Of a stretch of DNA of 64,000 nt, positions 1 through 8,575 are shown in pieces; position 1 is the stretch's first letter, and the number at the start of each line of letters is the position of its first letter. The position numbers and the translations under genes were made by a program. Below the pieces are notes generated by a model that worked only from the letters and a program-made list of their open reading frames with translations, did not search any database and was not told the DNA's origin. The DNA comes from Flavonifractor sp. An92 (GTDB lineage: Bacteria > Bacillota > Clostridia > Oscillospirales > Oscillospiraceae), in the NCBI RefSeq assembly GCF_002159175.1, contig NZ_NFGZ01000003.1:153551-217550 (forward strand). Direction: 5' to 3'.

Positions 1-436
1 AGCCGTAGTCGTAGACGAGGAAGGCGAGGTTGCCCACCAGGTACACCAGGCCGGTGCCCACCAGAGGCTCCGGCAGGAAGGGCAGGAAAAACTCCGCCAA
101 CAGGAAGTAAAAGAGGGTGAGGATGGCGTTGAAGAAGAGCAGCTTGGCCAGCAGCTCCAGTCCCCGGGGCAGGCGCTCGCACAGGGACTTCACCACCGGA
201 TAGAGCCCGAAAAAGAGCAGGTACAGCAGCGCGCAGCCCTTGTCCGGCACCACCAGCAGCCCCAGAATGGCCGCGGCGGCGTAGCACATCAGGCCGCCCC
301 GCAGGCCCACGGAGATCACGGCCGCGGCGGGCACCAGCCCGGCCAAAGCTACCATGCCCAGCCGGCCGCCGGGCACCACCGAGGCCACGTACAAAAGCGC
401 CAGAGACAGCGCACTGAGCAGCGCGGGAAGGGTCAT
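1..436 (-). CDS. Predicted multi-pass membrane protein (3' end cut by window)
   Basis: The frame opens with ATG at 436 and stays open to the window edge, so only the first 145 residues are visible. The product is strongly hydrophobic, with about four or five membrane segments separated by short charged turns; one turn reads KSLCERLPRGLELLAK. I do not recognise a named family. It resembles small integral membrane proteins of unknown function found in Clostridia. It lies 37 bp downstream of the J-domain gene on the same strand and may share its transcript. The real gene is probably longer, because no stop is seen. Confidence 0.7.
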   Translation of the reverse strand, partial: MTLPALLSALSLALLYVASVVPGGRLGMVALAGLVPAAAVISVGLRGGLMCYAAAAILGLLVVPDKGCALLYLLFFGLYPVVKSLCERLPRGLELLAKLLFFNAILTLFYFLLAEFFLPFLPEPLVGTGLVYLVGNLAFLVYDYG

Positions 437-473
437 GCGCCGGGTCCCTCCCCGGGATGCAGGCCGGGCCACG

Positions 474-1085
474 TCAATATCCTCCGCAGCCGCCGCACAG
501 GCAGTTGAGGCACATCATGGTGGTACAGCAGTCGCAGGCGTCCGACCCGCCGCCGTAGCCGTAGGGACGGTAGGCCTGCCCACCCTGCTGCATCATAGCC
601 AGTGCCTGGCGGTACTCGCCGTTGGTGGGGTCCAGCCGGCAGGCCATCTGGTAGTGCTGCATAGCCTCGTCCAGCCAGCCCTTGCGGTAGGCGATGCTGC
701 CCATGAGGAAATGCCACTCGCCGTTCTGGGCGGGGGCGGTACGCAGAAGCTGTTCGGCCCGGTTCAGATCCCCCAGGTTGATGGCCTGGCGGGCCTGCTG
801 GTAGATAGTACCGCTGCTGCTTCCCTGCTGCTGATAGCCGCCGCTGCGCTGGTAGCTTCCGGCGCTGCCGTAGGTACTCTGAGAACCGCTGCCCCGGCCT
901 GCCCGCTCCTTGGTGATGGCCTCATAGGCGGCGTTGATCTCCTTCATCTTCTCCTCGGCCAGATCGGCCAGAGGGTTATTCTGATAGTTGTCCGGATGGT
1001 ACTTCCGGGCCAGCTCCCGGTAGGCCCGTTTGACCTCGTCATCGCTGGCGCTGGGGTCTACGCCCAATACACGGTAAGGGTCCAT
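474..1085 (-). CDS. J-domain protein with TPR-like repeats and Cys-rich tail
   Basis: Residues 1-65 form a DnaJ N-terminal domain with the HPD signature at residues 30-32, the part that stimulates the ATPase of DnaK-type Hsp70. A Ser/Gly/Gln-rich linker (about 75-115) follows, then a TPR-like helical pair (about 118-170), and finally a tail with seven cysteines in the last 22 residues. It lacks the zinc-finger and substrate domains of true DnaJ, so it is a specialised co-chaperone (203 aa). The Cys tail could bind metal or form disulfides; that is inference. The neighbours upstream are DUF5685 and an RseC-like protein, both also cysteine-rich. Confidence 0.85.
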   Translation of the reverse strand: MDPYRVLGVDPSASDDEVKRAYRELARKYHPDNYQNNPLADLAEEKMKEINAAYEAITKERAGRGSGSQSTYGSAGSYQRSGGYQQQGSSSGTIYQQARQAINLGDLNRAEQLLRTAPAQNGEWHFLMGSIAYRKGWLDEAMQHYQMACRLDPTNGEYRQALAMMQQGGQAYRPYGYGGGSDACDCCTTMMCLNCLCGGCGGY

Positions 1086-1100
1086 GTGTCCATTCTCCTT

Positions 1101-1970
1101 CTATCGCGGCCTGCCGCGTTTTTTCGCGCTCCAGCAGCCCTGGAACACCAGGTCCTCCGCCCATGGGAGACCCAAATATAAGATATTCTCTACGATGCCC
1201 TGGCGGCATCCCAACTCCAGCAGTGCGCAGGCGGAGCAGGCCAGATTGCGGGAGTGGCGCAGAGTGAGCCGGACCTCCTCCCGGTGCTCCCGGGCCTGTC
1301 CGGGAAAACGCCGCAGAATCGGATTGTAGCTTCCCGACTGCTCGTCCTCGTTCAGGTCGTCCCAGGCGTCCACCAGGTAAATCCACCGGCCCACGTGGTA
1401 CAAGAGCTCACCCATGGCCCGGTCCCGCATGGGGTCGCCGGTGGGAGGCGCCGCAGCGCGCAGGATGCGGGCAAAGGCATCGGCGGGCCGGTCCAGCGAG
1501 GGACAGCCCTCCCGCTCCAGGGTGGAGAGCTCCGCAAGGCAGGTCCGGGTGGTCTCATCGAATGCGGGCTGCGCCTTCGCCGCCCGCCGGTAGGCTCCCC
1601 GCAAGAACAGCCCTGCCGCCCGGCAGGCCATCGCCTTCCAGAAGGAGCCGTCGGCCACGCCGTCCCGCAGCTTCCACCAGGTCAGGATGATGCTCTCATC
1701 GGCGGCCAGATCCAATGCCGGGTGTGCGGTGAGGCAGGTGCGCTTCCCACACCAGAGCTTGGCGGGACAGCGGCAGGAGGTGAGATTCGGCTTCTCTTCC
1801 GCAGGCAGGAGCAGCAGCGCCAGAAAGGTGAAATCGTAGTTGAGGGACAGCTGGGCCCACAGCCCGTGCCGGCGGCCCAGAGCGGCGCACAGCGCGCAGT
1901 AGGCCGCGCGGTAGTGCTCCCACTCCTTGACCTTCAGCTCCCCACGCAGCGGACGCACATAGCCGAACAC
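1101..1970 (-). CDS. DUF5685 family protein
   Basis: This is a 289-aa protein of unknown function. The start (MFGYVRPLRGELKVKEW) followed by the YCALCAALG motif near residue 25 is typical of DUF5685 proteins of Clostridia. Further cysteines cluster around residues 66-80 (CRCPAKLWCGKRTC), and one lies near residue 245, a pattern that suggests metal or redox chemistry but proves nothing. The rest is helical with a YLVDAWDDLNEDEQSGSYNP motif. The start is GTG directly after the TGA of the RseC-like gene (TGAGTG), so the two are translationally linked. The J-domain gene follows 15 bp downstream. Confidence 0.85.
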   Translation of the reverse strand: MFGYVRPLRGELKVKEWEHYRAAYCALCAALGRRHGLWAQLSLNYDFTFLALLLLPAEEKPNLTSCRCPAKLWCGKRTCLTAHPALDLAADESIILTWWKLRDGVADGSFWKAMACRAAGLFLRGAYRRAAKAQPAFDETTRTCLAELSTLEREGCPSLDRPADAFARILRAAAPPTGDPMRDRAMGELLYHVGRWIYLVDAWDDLNEDEQSGSYNPILRRFPGQAREHREEVRLTLRHSRNLACSACALLELGCRQGIVENILYLGLPWAEDLVFQGCWSAKKRGRPR

Positions 1971-2396
1971 TCAGCGGCCCTCGACGGCGGTGATGGAAAA
2001 GGCGGTCATGTTCCGCTGCTTCACCACCCGGTTGACTGCCACGGCGACGGCGATGCCCGCTGCAAATCCCACGCCGCCCAGAATAAGGCCCGTGTTCTCC
2101 GAGCCGGTCACGGCAGCGCCTGCAAAGCAAAACACAAAGAAGAGGAGCAGCGGCAGCAGATAGACCACCGCGGCGATCCAGAGCACCTGTCCCGAGCGGC
2201 TCTCCACCCGCACGGTGTCTCCGGGCTGGGCGCCCAAAGGATTGGACGCCACCGCCGTCACCTCACTCTGTACCAGCATTTCGCTGCACCCGCCGCCGCA
2301 TTTGGAGCAGTCGTGGCCGCAGGCCGATTTCCGTTTCACCGCGATCTCCGCCCGGCCGCCGGGCAGGAGCCGATTTACGCGGGCTGTCTGTTCCAT
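1971..2396 (-). CDS. SoxR-reducing system / RseC-MucC family membrane protein
   Basis: The protein has 141 aa. An N-terminal cytoplasmic part carries four cysteines (C26, C30, C33, C37; ACGHDCSKCGGGC), and two membrane helices span about residues 75-125. This matches the RseC/MucC family, known in proteobacteria from SoxR reduction and sigma-E control and in Clostridia often linked to Rnf or flavin reduction. Its role here is unknown. It lies upstream of the DUF5685 gene without a gap and 25 bp after the end of cdaR. An Fe-S cluster at the four cysteines is plausible. Confidence 0.8.
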   Translation of the reverse strand: MEQTARVNRLLPGGRAEIAVKRKSACGHDCSKCGGGCSEMLVQSEVTAVASNPLGAQPGDTVRVESRSGQVLWIAAVVYLLPLLLFFVFCFAGAAVTGSENTGLILGGVGFAAGIAVAVAVNRVVKQRNMTAFSITAVEGR

Positions 2397-2421
2397 GGAT
2401 CATGCCTCCTGAGTGTTACCG

Positions 2422-3654
2422 TCAATTGCGCTGGACGTTGACGACGATCTTGTACTCGCCCACCACGCCCACGTTGCTGCTGCCGTCCAGATAGACCTTG
2501 GCGTCTACGGTCTGGTTGCCCCGTCCGGCGTTGGACAGGTCGGCCACGATGCGCAGCTGGGAGGGGATGACGGCATCCACCGCCTCCTGCTCGCCCCGGA
2601 TCTGCACCTGGCAGGACAGGGTGACCTTCTCCGGCGTACAGCCCTCCGGGTAGTTGATGAACTGAATGTTGTCCACTTCCAGCGTACGGGTGGCAAGGCC
2701 GGTGATCTTCACCGTGACCTTGGCCTGGGTAATGCCGCTGACATTGTTCAGCCCCGCCTCCAGCGGGATATCAAAGGTATAGGTGTTCTGACTGAAGACC
2801 TGGCTCAGATCGATCTGGCCCAGAACGATCTCGTCCTTGGTGGCCAGGTCCTCCTCACTGCCCGAGATGGTGATGGTGCTGGGCTCGATGTCCACCTCGG
2901 CGTTGTCCGCCGTGGCGCCGCCGCCGGGCAGCAGGTCCACCTTCAGCTCCACTTCCTTGAGCTTCACCACCGGCAACGTCACCTGCACGGTGCTCACATC
3001 GGTCTCCAGGTTCAGGCTCTTCACGTCCAGCACCTGGCCGTCAAAGCCGATGAGCTGGAACGGCATTTCGCCGGTAAAGGTCTCGCTGAGGGGTTCGTCC
3101 CGGGAGATGGTGACCAGCGCGTAGTCCACCTGGTTCACCGCATCCTCTTCGCCGTCCACCAGGATGGTAGAGGGCGAGAAGGCAAATTCACCCTGCTGGA
3201 ACCCGTCGGCCACGTCTCCGTCAAAGATGCCCTTGACCTCGATGCTGCGCTGGGTGCGGCGGGCGACGGTATAGGCGATGTTCTGTGCGGTGGAACCGGT
3301 GATGCTCACCGCGTTGTTAGACACGCCCACCGGCAGAACGATGCGGTAACCGGTGGAGTAGGTGCCGGGATTCTCGATGCCGGAGACGTCCACCGACACG
3401 CTCATGGTGCTGGAGCCCAGCTTCAGCAGCGTGCTCCAGGTGGTGCGCACCGACAGGTTGATAGTCTGGTTGGCGCCCTCTGTGATCATCAGGCCCCGCT
3501 CGGCCAGCTCCTCTTCCCCGGTAAAGACCACCGGGACATTCCGAATAGTGTAAGTATCCTCATTGCTGTTGATATAGCCCACATAGACCCACAGCACAAT
3601 GGCTATGAGGATGGACAGTGCGATGTATGCCCCTCGTTTATTCGTGTTCTCCAT
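2422..3654 (-). CDS. cdaR: YbbR-domain protein, regulator of diadenylate cyclase (CdaR)
   Basis: This 410-aa protein has one N-terminal membrane helix (about residues 9-28, after MENTNKRGAY) and then a long extracytoplasmic region of repeated beta-rich YbbR domains. In Firmicutes, CdaR binds the membrane diadenylate cyclase CdaA and modulates c-di-AMP synthesis. The context supports this: its start overlaps the end of cdaA by 17 bp. The usual third gene, glmM, is not next to it; an RseC-like gene follows instead. The length is in the family range. Confidence 0.9.
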   Translation of the reverse strand: MENTNKRGAYIALSILIAIVLWVYVGYINSNEDTYTIRNVPVVFTGEEELAERGLMITEGANQTINLSVRTTWSTLLKLGSSTMSVSVDVSGIENPGTYSTGYRIVLPVGVSNNAVSITGSTAQNIAYTVARRTQRSIEVKGIFDGDVADGFQQGEFAFSPSTILVDGEEDAVNQVDYALVTISRDEPLSETFTGEMPFQLIGFDGQVLDVKSLNLETDVSTVQVTLPVVKLKEVELKVDLLPGGGATADNAEVDIEPSTITISGSEEDLATKDEIVLGQIDLSQVFSQNTYTFDIPLEAGLNNVSGITQAKVTVKITGLATRTLEVDNIQFINYPEGCTPEKVTLSCQVQIRGEQEAVDAVIPSQLRIVADLSNAGRGNQTVDAKVYLDGSSNVGVVGEYKIVVNVQRN

Positions 3655-4516
3655 CGTCGTTGGCTCCCTTCTTAGACTTCAGGAGGTTGAAGAGATTGAA
3701 TTTTTGATCGCCGACGCTCTTCTGGGGCAGCAGCTCATTGTGGAGCACCCGGTTGAGGGTCTCGGGAGCCAGGTGCCGCTTGAGCATGCCGCCCACGGCC
3801 ACCGAGATGGAGCCGGTCTCCTCCGAGACGATGGCCACCACCGCGTCGGAGTGCTCGCTGGCGCCGATGCCGGCCCGGTGGCGCATGCCCAGATCGCGGG
3901 ACAGATTCACATTGCCCGACAGAGGCAGCACACAGCCCGCGCCCACAATGCGTCCCTTGCGCACGATGACCGCGCCGTCGTGAAGGGGCGCCTTGTTCCA
4001 GAAGATGTTCTTGAGCAGCTCACTGTTGACGCTGCAGTCCAGCGCGGTGCCGGTCTTGATGGCGTCATCAAAGAGGTTCTTGCGCTCAAAGACCATCAGC
4101 GCGCCGGTCTTGCTCTTGGACAGAGAGGCATAGGCCTCCACCGTCTGCTGGATGGCATGTTCGATCTCATCCGGCACTTCCGGATGGCTGAACATGTCTC
4201 CCAGGCTGCTGCTGCCCACCTGCTCCAGCATCTTGCGGATCTCGGGCTGGAAGAGGACCACCAGAGCCAGGACACCATACTCCAGCACACGGCTGAGGAA
4301 GAAGTTGATGGTCTTGAAATTGAAGATCTGGGCCACCAGCAGTGCCACCAGAATGAGCAGAACGCCCTTTGCCACCTGGCCGGAGCTGGTTCGGCGGACC
4401 AGTACGATCACTTTATAAATGATGAAGGCCATGATGCCCATATCGATGATATCGGCGATATGGACCAGGCGCAGATAGCTCAGCGCATTTTCAAACAACA
4501 TCAGCAGTTGTTCCAT
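3638..4516 (-). CDS. cdaA: Diadenylate cyclase CdaA
   Basis: The enzyme makes cyclic di-AMP from two ATP and is membrane-bound. The 292-aa product has about three N-terminal membrane helices (residues 10-90) and a DisA_N catalytic domain (about 105-250) with the DGA motif at residues 180-182 and RHRAG at 212-216, both needed for catalysis. The C-terminus is charged. A consensus-like promoter (4615-4643) and a leader hairpin lie upstream, so this is the first gene of a cdaA-cdaR operon. The ATG at 4516 follows a purine-rich Shine-Dalgarno region. Confidence 0.95.
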   Translation of the reverse strand: MEQLLMLFENALSYLRLVHIADIIDMGIMAFIIYKVIVLVRRTSSGQVAKGVLLILVALLVAQIFNFKTINFFLSRVLEYGVLALVVLFQPEIRKMLEQVGSSSLGDMFSHPEVPDEIEHAIQQTVEAYASLSKSKTGALMVFERKNLFDDAIKTGTALDCSVNSELLKNIFWNKAPLHDGAVIVRKGRIVGAGCVLPLSGNVNLSRDLGMRHRAGIGASEHSDAVVAIVSEETGSISVAVGGMLKRHLAPETLNRVLHNELLPQKSVGDQKFNLFNLLKSKKGANDDGEHE

Positions 4517-4560
4517 GGATAACGTCTCTCCCTCCGGGCGCGGGACAGCTCTTTTCGTGC

Positions 4561-4586
4561 AATCGCGCGGCTTACGCCGCGCGATT
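4561..4586 (-). other. Stable hairpin in the cdaA leader
   Basis: A perfect 11-bp inverted repeat (arms 4561-4571 and 4576-4586, loop of four bases) lies between the likely transcription start and the cdaA start codon. No T-run follows it on the minus strand, so it is not a standard terminator. It may stabilise the mRNA or bind a factor. Confidence 0.55.
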
Positions 4587-4614
4587 TGCCCCAGCCATTC
4601 ATTCAGTAACCATT

Positions 4615-4643
4615 ATTATACTGTCTTTCCCGGCCCTTGGCAA
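4615..4643 (-). promoter_or_regulatory. Sigma-A-type promoter of cdaA-cdaR
   Basis: On the minus strand there is TTGCCA (4643-4638), a 17-bp spacer and a perfect TATAAT (4620-4615). The expected start of transcription is near 4608, giving a leader of about 90 nt that contains the hairpin. Confidence 0.75.
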
Positions 4644-4652
4644 GCCGCCAGG

Positions 4653-5090
4653 CTATGAATGTTCTGTTAATTTTCCGCCTGTCCCACCGCGATGCAGCAG
4701 CCGGCGCAGCCTCCGGTCCAGCCGGATGGCGCCCGCTGAGAGCGGAACCCAGAGCAGCGAATAGGGCAGGCAGATCTGCCCCAGCAGGTTGAAGGGCACC
4801 CGGGAGTAATCCCAGACATCCAACCCCAGGACAAGATTGATCCAGATCCCCGCCGACAGCTCGCAGGCGGTGACGATGGTCCCGCCCAGAGTCGCCTGGA
4901 GCCAGAGCGGAGCCCCTTCTCCCAAGTGCCGCCCGATGTCGCCCAGAATGACGAACAGCACGCCGCCCAGCAGGGCCATGGTCCAGTGCGAATGGCCCCG
5001 CCAGGTCAGCTCGATGGCGTAGTAGACCGCCCCGCCAATGCTCCCGCAGAGGAGTGCTTCGCCGGGGCGGCGTGTATTGGTCTGTTGCAT
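4653..5090 (-). CDS. CmpB-like putative ABC-transporter permease family membrane protein
   Basis: The product is a 145-aa integral membrane protein with four predicted helices and the pattern of the putative ABC-transporter type IV (CmpB) family: GSIGGAVYYAIE, HSHWTM, then WDYSRVPFNLLGQICLPYS. The family name does not prove transport, and no ATPase lies beside it. I chose ATG at 5090 (MQQTNTRRPGE) over an upstream in-frame start because GGGGAGGAACGCG precedes it at good distance. It seems to be a single gene that ends just before the cdaA promoter. Confidence 0.8.
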   Translation of the reverse strand: MQQTNTRRPGEALLCGSIGGAVYYAIELTWRGHSHWTMALLGGVLFVILGDIGRHLGEGAPLWLQATLGGTIVTACELSAGIWINLVLGLDVWDYSRVPFNLLGQICLPYSLLWVPLSAGAIRLDRRLRRLLHRGGTGGKLTEHS

Positions 5091-5183
5091 CGCGTTCCTC
5101 CCCGGTCCGCCGGTCAAAGGAGGCGGACACGGGTTTATCATACCCAGCCGAAGGCATTTTCCTGCGCCAACGCCGTTTTTTTG

Positions 5184-6308
5184 TCAGCCGCGGCGGCTGG
5201 CAAGTCCGGCGACGGCGGCGGTCAGCGCCTCCACCTCCCGCAGATGATTGAACGCGGAAAAACTGACGCGCACCGTGCCGGTCTCAAAGGTCCCGGCGGT
5301 TCGGTGGGCCAGGGGCGCGCAGTGGAGCCCGGCGCGGACGGCAATGCCCCGCTGGGCCAGGGCCTCCCCCACCGCCTCACACTCCAGCCCGGCCAGGCGG
5401 AAGGACAGCACGCCCGTCTGGCTTCCCAGAGGACCGGAAAAGACCTGTGCGCCGGGGACCCGGCGGAGCCGGGCGGCAGCCGCCGCAGTGAGCTTCGCCT
5501 CGTGCTCCCGGATGCGGCGCAGGCCGGTGCGCTGCACAAAGCGCAGGCCCTCCAGGAGCCCCGCCACACCGGTCATGTTGTGTGTGCCCGCCTCCAGCCG
5601 GTCGGGCAGGAAATCCGGCATCATGGGCTGGGCCGAGGCGCTGCCCGTCCCGCCCTCCAGAAGGGGAACGGCGTCCTCCCGGCCGCACAGCAGGAGCCCG
5701 GTGCCCTGGGGCCCATAGAGCCCCTTGTGACCCGGCATGGCGATAAAGGTGGCCCCCAGCTCCTCCAGAGACAGGGGCAGCACCCCCGCCGACTGGGAGG
5801 CGTCCACGATGAAGGGTACCCCGCGCCAGCGGCACAGGGCGGCGATCTCTTCGACGGGCAGGGCAAATCCAAAGACATTGGAGACGTGGGTGCAGATCAC
5901 CGCGTCGGTGCCGGGGACCACCAGGCGCTCAAAGGACCGCAGCATGGCCGAGCGGTCAAAGAGCGGCGCCTCTGCCACTGCAATGCGGGCGCCCAGGCCG
6001 TGGAGGGGCCGGGTGACGGCGTTATGCTCGTAGCCAGAGATGACCGCCCGGCCTCCCGGGGGCACCAGGCTCTTGATGGCGATATTCAGGCCGTGGGTGG
6101 CGTTGAAGGTAAAAATGACCCGCTCCGCCGGACAGCCGAAGAGCTCTCCGACCAGGGCACGGCAGCGATAGGCCGTCCGGGCGGCCCGGGCGGCGGCGGG
6201 ATGACTCCCCCGCCCCGGGGTGGAAAGGCTGCTCACCGCCCAGGCACAGGCCCGGGCCACCTGGGGCGGCTTTTGCAGGGTGGTGGCGGCGCTGTCCAGA
6301 TAGATCAT
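5184..6308 (-). CDS. Cysteine desulfurase-family PLP enzyme (class V aminotransferase fold)
   Basis: This 374-aa PLP enzyme is related to SufS/NifS-like desulfurases, which take sulfur (or selenium) from cysteine. Visible residues are the PLP-binding SYEHN-like segment with H95, D169 and Q172 (VDASQS), the Schiff-base lysine K195 in MPGHKGLYGP, and the loop cysteine C330 in RAGLHCAPLAH. The start at 6308 (MIYLDSAATT) has GGAGGTGGGGCT before it. The start overlaps the end of the DUF3343 gene by four bases (ATGA), so the two are coupled. No suf or isc scaffold gene is nearby, so a role in Fe-S assembly is not shown; sulfur or selenium delivery with DUF3343 is an inference. Confidence 0.9.
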   Translation of the reverse strand: MIYLDSAATTLQKPPQVARACAWAVSSLSTPGRGSHPAAARAARTAYRCRALVGELFGCPAERVIFTFNATHGLNIAIKSLVPPGGRAVISGYEHNAVTRPLHGLGARIAVAEAPLFDRSAMLRSFERLVVPGTDAVICTHVSNVFGFALPVEEIAALCRWRGVPFIVDASQSAGVLPLSLEELGATFIAMPGHKGLYGPQGTGLLLCGREDAVPLLEGGTGSASAQPMMPDFLPDRLEAGTHNMTGVAGLLEGLRFVQRTGLRRIREHEAKLTAAAAARLRRVPGAQVFSGPLGSQTGVLSFRLAGLECEAVGEALAQRGIAVRAGLHCAPLAHRTAGTFETGTVRVSFSAFNHLREVEALTAAVAGLASRRG

Positions 6309-6559
6309 AGCCCCACCTCCCGGTAGCTCCCGTCCCCGTTCTGGAGAAAGACCCGCTTGGGGCTCAGGCCCTGCCGGGCCAGGGTGGTCAGGGCAAGGGC
6401 CAGGTTGCGCTCGGCGATTTTGACCGAATAGCCGCACCCCTCTCCGGCGATGATCCGGGGCGAGCGCATCAGGCGGGCGGCGATCCCCACCCGCTCCAGC
6501 ACGGCGGCAGTGCGCTGGGCATAGGTGAGGGAACGGCAGACAATGAGATAATAGACCAT
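6305..6559 (-). CDS. DUF3343 (putative Se/S carrier-like) protein
   Basis: This small 84-aa protein begins MVYYLIVCRSLTYAQRT and matches the DUF3343 family, described as putative selenium/sulfur carrier-like. It has a conserved Cys at residue 8 and a second in GEGCGYSVK. The start at 6559 has GAGAGGAGCG upstream; longer in-frame starts are not supported. The stop overlaps the start of the cysteine desulfurase gene, which fits a donor-acceptor pair for persulfide or selenide transfer. A strong terminator (6617-6648) separates the pair from ispF, so it probably has its own promoter. Confidence 0.85.
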   Translation of the reverse strand: MVYYLIVCRSLTYAQRTAAVLERVGIAARLMRSPRIIAGEGCGYSVKIAERNLALALTTLARQGLSPKRVFLQNGDGSYREVGL

Positions 6560-6616
6560 GACAGAACGCTCCTCTCGCCTCAGTCTATGCCGTCCCTCCC
6601 CGTCCGGACACAGCAA

Positions 6617-6648
6617 AAGGCGGCAGAGAATTGCTTCTCTGCCGCCTT
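6617..6648 (-). terminator. Rho-independent terminator after ispF
   Basis: A perfect 14-bp stem (6617-6630 with 6635-6648, four-base loop) is followed on the minus strand by TTTTG. It lies four bases after the ispF stop. Confidence 0.85.
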
Positions 6649-6651
6649 GGT

Positions 6652-7125
6652 TCAAATTTCCTCCAGCAGGGCCACGGCGTGGGCCGCCATGCCCTCTCCG
6701 GAGCTGGTGAAGCCCAGCCCCTCCTCGGTGGTGGCCTTCACGTTCACCCGGTCAGGAGAAATCCCCATCCGCTGGGCCAGATTCTCCCGCATCTGGGGGA
6801 TGTGGGGAGCCAGCTTGGGACGCTGGGCTAGGATGGTGGCGTCCACATTGCCCACCCGGAGCCCCTTGGCCCGGAGCATTTCCATCACCCGGTCCAGCAG
6901 CACCAGGCTGTCCGCACCCTTGTAGGCCGGGTCGGTGTCCGGGAAGGCGTGGCCGATGTCCCACAGCCCCGCCGCCCCCAGAAGGGCGTCCATCACCGCG
7001 TGGGTGAGTACATCCGCGTCCGAGTGGCCCAGCAGGCCTTTTTCATAGGGGATATCCACGCCGCCCAGGATGAGAGCCCGCCCTTCTGTCAGGCGGTGAA
7101 CGTCGTAGCCGTGTCCGATCCTCAT
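6652..7125 (-). CDS. ispF: 2-C-methyl-D-erythritol 2,4-cyclodiphosphate synthase
   Basis: IspF forms the cyclodiphosphate in the MEP route to isoprenoids. The 157-aa protein has the typical start [12 protein letters not shown] with metal ligands D8 and H10, the third ligand in LLGHSDADV, and the C-terminal [16 protein letters not shown] chose 7125 because its ATGA overlaps the ispD stop by four bases. Together with ispD it forms a two-gene MEP operon that ends at the terminator just downstream. Confidence 0.95.
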   Translation of the reverse strand: MRIGHGYDVHRLTEGRALILGGVDIPYEKGLLGHSDADVLTHAVMDALLGAAGLWDIGHAFPDTDPAYKGADSLVLLDRVMEMLRAKGLRVGNVDATILAQRPKLAPHIPQMRENLAQRMGISPDRVNVKATTEEGLGFTSSGEGMAAHAVALLEEI

Positions 7126-7844
7126 GTCCGCTCCCTCCATTCCAGCAACGCCTCCGCCACCGCCAGGTCCTCCGGGGTGGTGATCTTCAGATTGGTGTAA
7201 GAGCCCTGGGTCAGGGCCACCGGGACCCCCATACGCTCCACCGCCGCGCAGTCATCCGTGAGGGAGATCCCGTCCTCCACAGCCCGGGTCAGGGCGGTGC
7301 GGATGAGGTCTGTGTCAAAGACCTGGGGGGTCTGTACCGCGAAGAGCCTAGAGCGGTCAGGCGTGGCGGTGACGATGCCACGCTCCGCCTCTTTGACCGT
7401 GTCTTTCACCGGTACCGCCGGGGCGGCGGCACTTCCGGAGGCCGCGGCGGCGATGGCCGCCTCCACTACCTCCCGGCTCACCAGCGGCCGGGCCCCGTCG
7501 TGGATGGCGACGATGGGGTACTCCTCCCCCACCGCCTCCACACCGGCTAGCACCGACTCGGTGCGGGTGGCTCCGCCGGAGACCACCTTGCTCACCTTGG
7601 AGAGCGCCGCCTCCCGGCAGAGCTTTCCCACCTCGACCAGGTGGTCCGACCGGGTGACCACGATGATGGCCCCCACGGAGGGGCAGCTCTCCAGTGCCCG
7701 CAGGGTATGTATCAGCACCGGTACGCCCCCCAGAGGGGCGAAGAGCTTGTCCTGGCCCATCCGGGTGGAGGAGCCGGCCGCGGGCACCACCGCCGCGCAG
7801 CAGGGCGGCTGCGCCCCTTTGCGCCGCCGTTGGAAGATCCCCAT
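7122..7844 (-). CDS. ispD: 2-C-methyl-D-erythritol 4-phosphate cytidylyltransferase
   Basis: IspD couples CTP to MEP. The 240-aa protein shows the nucleotide-binding [15 protein letters not shown] near residue 25, the substrate motif HDGARPLVS, and [11 protein letters not shown]. An N-terminal extension of about 15 residues ([14 protein letters not shown]) precedes the fold. It is coupled to ispF by a four-base overlap. A terminator stands between it and carD upstream, so transcription must start in the short gap or by read-through. Confidence 0.95.
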   Translation of the reverse strand: MGIFQRRRKGAQPPCCAAVVPAAGSSTRMGQDKLFAPLGGVPVLIHTLRALESCPSVGAIIVVTRSDHLVEVGKLCREAALSKVSKVVSGGATRTESVLAGVEAVGEEYPIVAIHDGARPLVSREVVEAAIAAAASGSAAAPAVPVKDTVKEAERGIVTATPDRSRLFAVQTPQVFDTDLIRTALTRAVEDGISLTDDCAAVERMGVPVALTQGSYTNLKITTPEDLAVAEALLEWRERT

Positions 7845-7865
7845 GTCGCTTCCCGCCTTTCATCA

Positions 7866-7888
7866 CGAAAAAGGAGCCCGAAGGCTCC
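7866..7888 (-). terminator. Terminator after carD
   Basis: On the minus strand the hairpin GGAGCC-TTCG-GGCTCC is followed by TTTTTC. It lies between the carD stop and the ispD start. Confidence 0.75.
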
Positions 7889-7911
7889 TCCTCGAACCGT
7901 ATTCCATCTTA

Positions 7912-8388
7912 TTACGCCAGGGCCGTGTTGATGCGCTCCTCCACATCCTCATAGCTGGCATTCTGGGAGAGGACGATCTCGGAGATGAGGATCTGTCGGG
8001 CCGAGTGGAGCATCTTCCGCTCCCCGGTGGAGAGACCGCGCTCCCCGTCCCGCAGGGACAGGCCCTTAACCACCCGGGCCACTTCCATCAGATCTCCGCT
8101 CTTCAGCCGGAGCATGTTCTCCCGGTAACGCTGGTTCCAGTTGGAGGTCATCTCCACCTGGATGCCGGGGATGGCCGCAATCACACGCTCCGCCTCTTCC
8201 CCCTGGACAATGGGCCGCACGCCGATCTCCTCGCTGTTGTGGGTGGGGATCATGACCAGCATACCGTTCAGCGGCAGCTTGAGCACATAGTAATCCCGTA
8301 CCACACCGTTGACCTTCTTCTGCACGATGCTGTCGATCACACCGGCGCCGTGCATGGGATGAACGATTTTGTCACCGACCTGAAACAT
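7912..8388 (-). CDS. CarD/CdnL family RNA polymerase-binding regulator
   Basis: The 158-aa protein has the CarD_TRCF interaction domain at its N-terminus (MFQVGDKIVHPMHGAGVID) and a helical C-terminal domain that in homologs binds promoter DNA. CarD/CdnL proteins bind the RNA polymerase beta subunit and stabilise open complexes. I prefer the ATG at 8388, preceded by GGAGGTGGGAGCT, over the GTG nine bases upstream. It is monocistronic: its own promoter is at 8454-8482 and a terminator at 7866-7888. Confidence 0.9.
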   Translation of the reverse strand: MFQVGDKIVHPMHGAGVIDSIVQKKVNGVVRDYYVLKLPLNGMLVMIPTHNSEEIGVRPIVQGEEAERVIAAIPGIQVEMTSNWNQRYRENMLRLKSGDLMEVARVVKGLSLRDGERGLSTGERKMLHSARQILISEIVLSQNASYEDVEERINTALA

Positions 8389-8453
8389 AGCTCCCACCTC
8401 CTGGGCACTCCGTCGCAGTCCAAAACTCCCTTCGCTTCCATAGATGTACTTCT

Positions 8454-8482
8454 ATTATATACCCCGGCCGAAAACCTTGCAA
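8454..8482 (-). promoter_or_regulatory. Sigma-A-type promoter of carD
   Basis: On the minus strand there is TTGCAA (8482-8477), a 17-bp spacer and TATAAT (8459-8454), about 65 bp upstream of the carD start. Confidence 0.75.
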
Positions 8483-8526
8483 GAAAAATCCGCGTCAAGT
8501 CCCGGAAAAAATGCCGTGACGGGGTA

Positions 8527-8564
8527 AAAAAAGGCCCGCTTTCCTATGGAAAGCGGGCCCAAAA
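8527..8564 (-). terminator. Terminator after the ispH-rpsA fusion gene
   Basis: A 12-bp stem (8533-8544 with 8548-8559, three-base loop) is followed on the minus strand by seven Ts. Confidence 0.9.
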
Positions 8565-8575
8565 AGGACTCTGGA

